Assembly (NCBI RefSeq): GCF_014873705.1
Contig: NZ_JADBDS010000003.1
Coordinates: 992,001 to 1,056,000, forward strand
Reading direction: 5' to 3'
Length of the DNA: 64,000 bases
From: Mycobacterium sp. OAS707
Lineage (GTDB): Bacteria > Actinomycetota > Actinomycetes > Mycobacteriales > Mycobacteriaceae
The translations under genes and the position numbers were made by a program. This document shows positions 63,578 through 64,000 of this stretch, piece by piece. Below the pieces are notes generated by a model. It was not told the DNA's origin, did no database searches, and worked only from the letters and a program-made list of their open reading frames with translations. Within the stretch, counting starts at the first letter, position 1, and each line of letters starts with the position of its first letter.

Positions 63578-64000
63578 ATGGAAGAAGCAGTCGACATGAG
63601 CCTCGGTGACGGCTCTGTCTCACACAGGTTCGTGGCGTCCTCGGTGGCTTACTCGCCCGCCTGGGAGCGCTGGAGCGGCCCGCGAGTGAACAAGTACTCA
63701 ATGGCGGCATTTGTGGTGTTCGTCGCGCTCGTCGTGCTGGTGCAGTTGGGTCCCATGTGGGGCCTGCACGTGCGATTACCGCATGTCAACCCGGTCGTCT
63801 GGCTATGCATGCCACCCGCAATGGTGGTGTTCAGTGCCGGTATCGGCGGCTATCTCTTCTTGCGTTCGCGCCGCAAGTACGTCATCACCGTGACGAAAGA
63901 CGGGATCACCATCGATCGGCGGCCGGGTGACGTCTATTCCTTTGCAGATGCGCGGCTGGGGCTATGGGTCGAGAACGGGGTGGCGCTTCATCTGCGACAC
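63578..64000 (+). CDS. Two-helix membrane protein, paralog of the gene at 57976; cut by window edge
   Basis: First 141 codons of a membrane protein with helices about 43-62 and 76-96, then RRKYVITVT, DGITI and RPGDVYSFADARLGLW blocks matching the gene at 57976 (RRKIIISLT, DGLTV, RPGDVYSLSGAKLGTW). The C-terminus is outside the window. ATG at 63578 is used; an ATG at 63596 after GGAAGAAG is an alternative. It is divergent from the small membrane/secreted pair, with the 22-bp inverted repeat in between. Confidence 0.8.
   Translation, partial: MEEAVDMSLGDGSVSHRFVASSVAYSPAWERWSGPRVNKYSMAAFVVFVALVVLVQLGPMWGLHVRLPHVNPVVWLCMPPAMVVFSAGIGGYLFLRSRRKYVITVTKDGITIDRRPGDVYSFADARLGLWVENGVALHLRH

Noticed and set aside
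1-64000. tRNA, rRNA, CRISPR array, prophage or transposon
   Set aside because: No cloverleaf-like sequence, spaced repeat array, integrase, or transposase was recognised on either strand.

Overview
The window is high-GC DNA with strong codon bias, and its gene content points to a fast-growing mycobacterium (Mycolicibacterium-like). The evidence is an Rv0203-like hemophore, a cutinase with signal peptide, an Rv2172c-type methylenetetrahydrofolate reductase, F420-dependent PPOX and luciferase-like oxidoreductases, a QcrB with the mycobacterial PDFY motif, MOSC/ferredoxin fusions and many small Cys/Pro-rich secreted proteins. The assignment rests on recognising families by eye; no database search was possible. 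No tRNA, rRNA, CRISPR array, transposase or prophage gene was seen. The first and last genes are cut by the window edges.

Layout. 1-6076: SDR fragment, SigG-like sigma factor with SnoaL tail, GtrA protein, zinc-finger rhomboid protease, two VOC proteins, hemophore, secreted protein, F420/PPOX protein, nitrobindin. 6073-7320: serine beta-lactamase-fold hydrolase. 7406-11463: a stress-signalling block with a STAS antagonist and anti-sigma kinase on plus, facing an overlapping minus operon of receiver-PP2C phosphatase, CHASE3 histidine kinase and single-domain response regulator. 11653-14733: HicB-like orphan, stand-alone QcrB behind tandem palindromes, NDH-2-like flavoprotein. 14803-24976: tiny secreted proteins, MOSC-reductase-ferredoxin fusion, carboxylesterase, OsmC, HrpA, MTHFR, two divergent lipoproteins. 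25025-28971: SelO, CitE-like lyase, hydrolase, cutinase. 28979-32224: a five-gene minus operon led by an ECF sigma factor. 32354-46081: a large LuxR regulator, NmrA-like protein, methyltransferase, lipoprotein, ECF42-type sigma with its DGPF partner, LLM oxidoreductase, metallophosphoesterase, DHFR-like protein, Tex, membrane protein.

46223-57957 is a coherent carbohydrate locus. A divergent DeoR regulator controls, by inference, tagatose-bisphosphate aldolase subunits (GatY/GatZ types), a SIS isomerase, a BadF-type amino-sugar kinase, an EamA transporter, a GH4 glycosidase and a complete binding-protein-dependent ABC importer. Many junctions overlap or are very short, so one long operon is likely. 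The enzyme set fits a galactosamine/N-acetylgalactosamine or galactitol-type glycoside route through tagatose phosphates; the exact substrate is not fixed by sequence.

57976-64000 is the least explained part: two paralogous two-helix membrane proteins flank a LuxR (LAL-type) regulator, an uncharacterised membrane-anchored protein, a Cys/Trp-rich secreted protein and a small membrane protein. A perfect 22-bp inverted repeat lies between the divergent genes at 63.5 kb, and a related half-site lies upstream of the other paralog at 59.2 kb. I regard this as the best candidate for an undescribed co-regulated envelope system.
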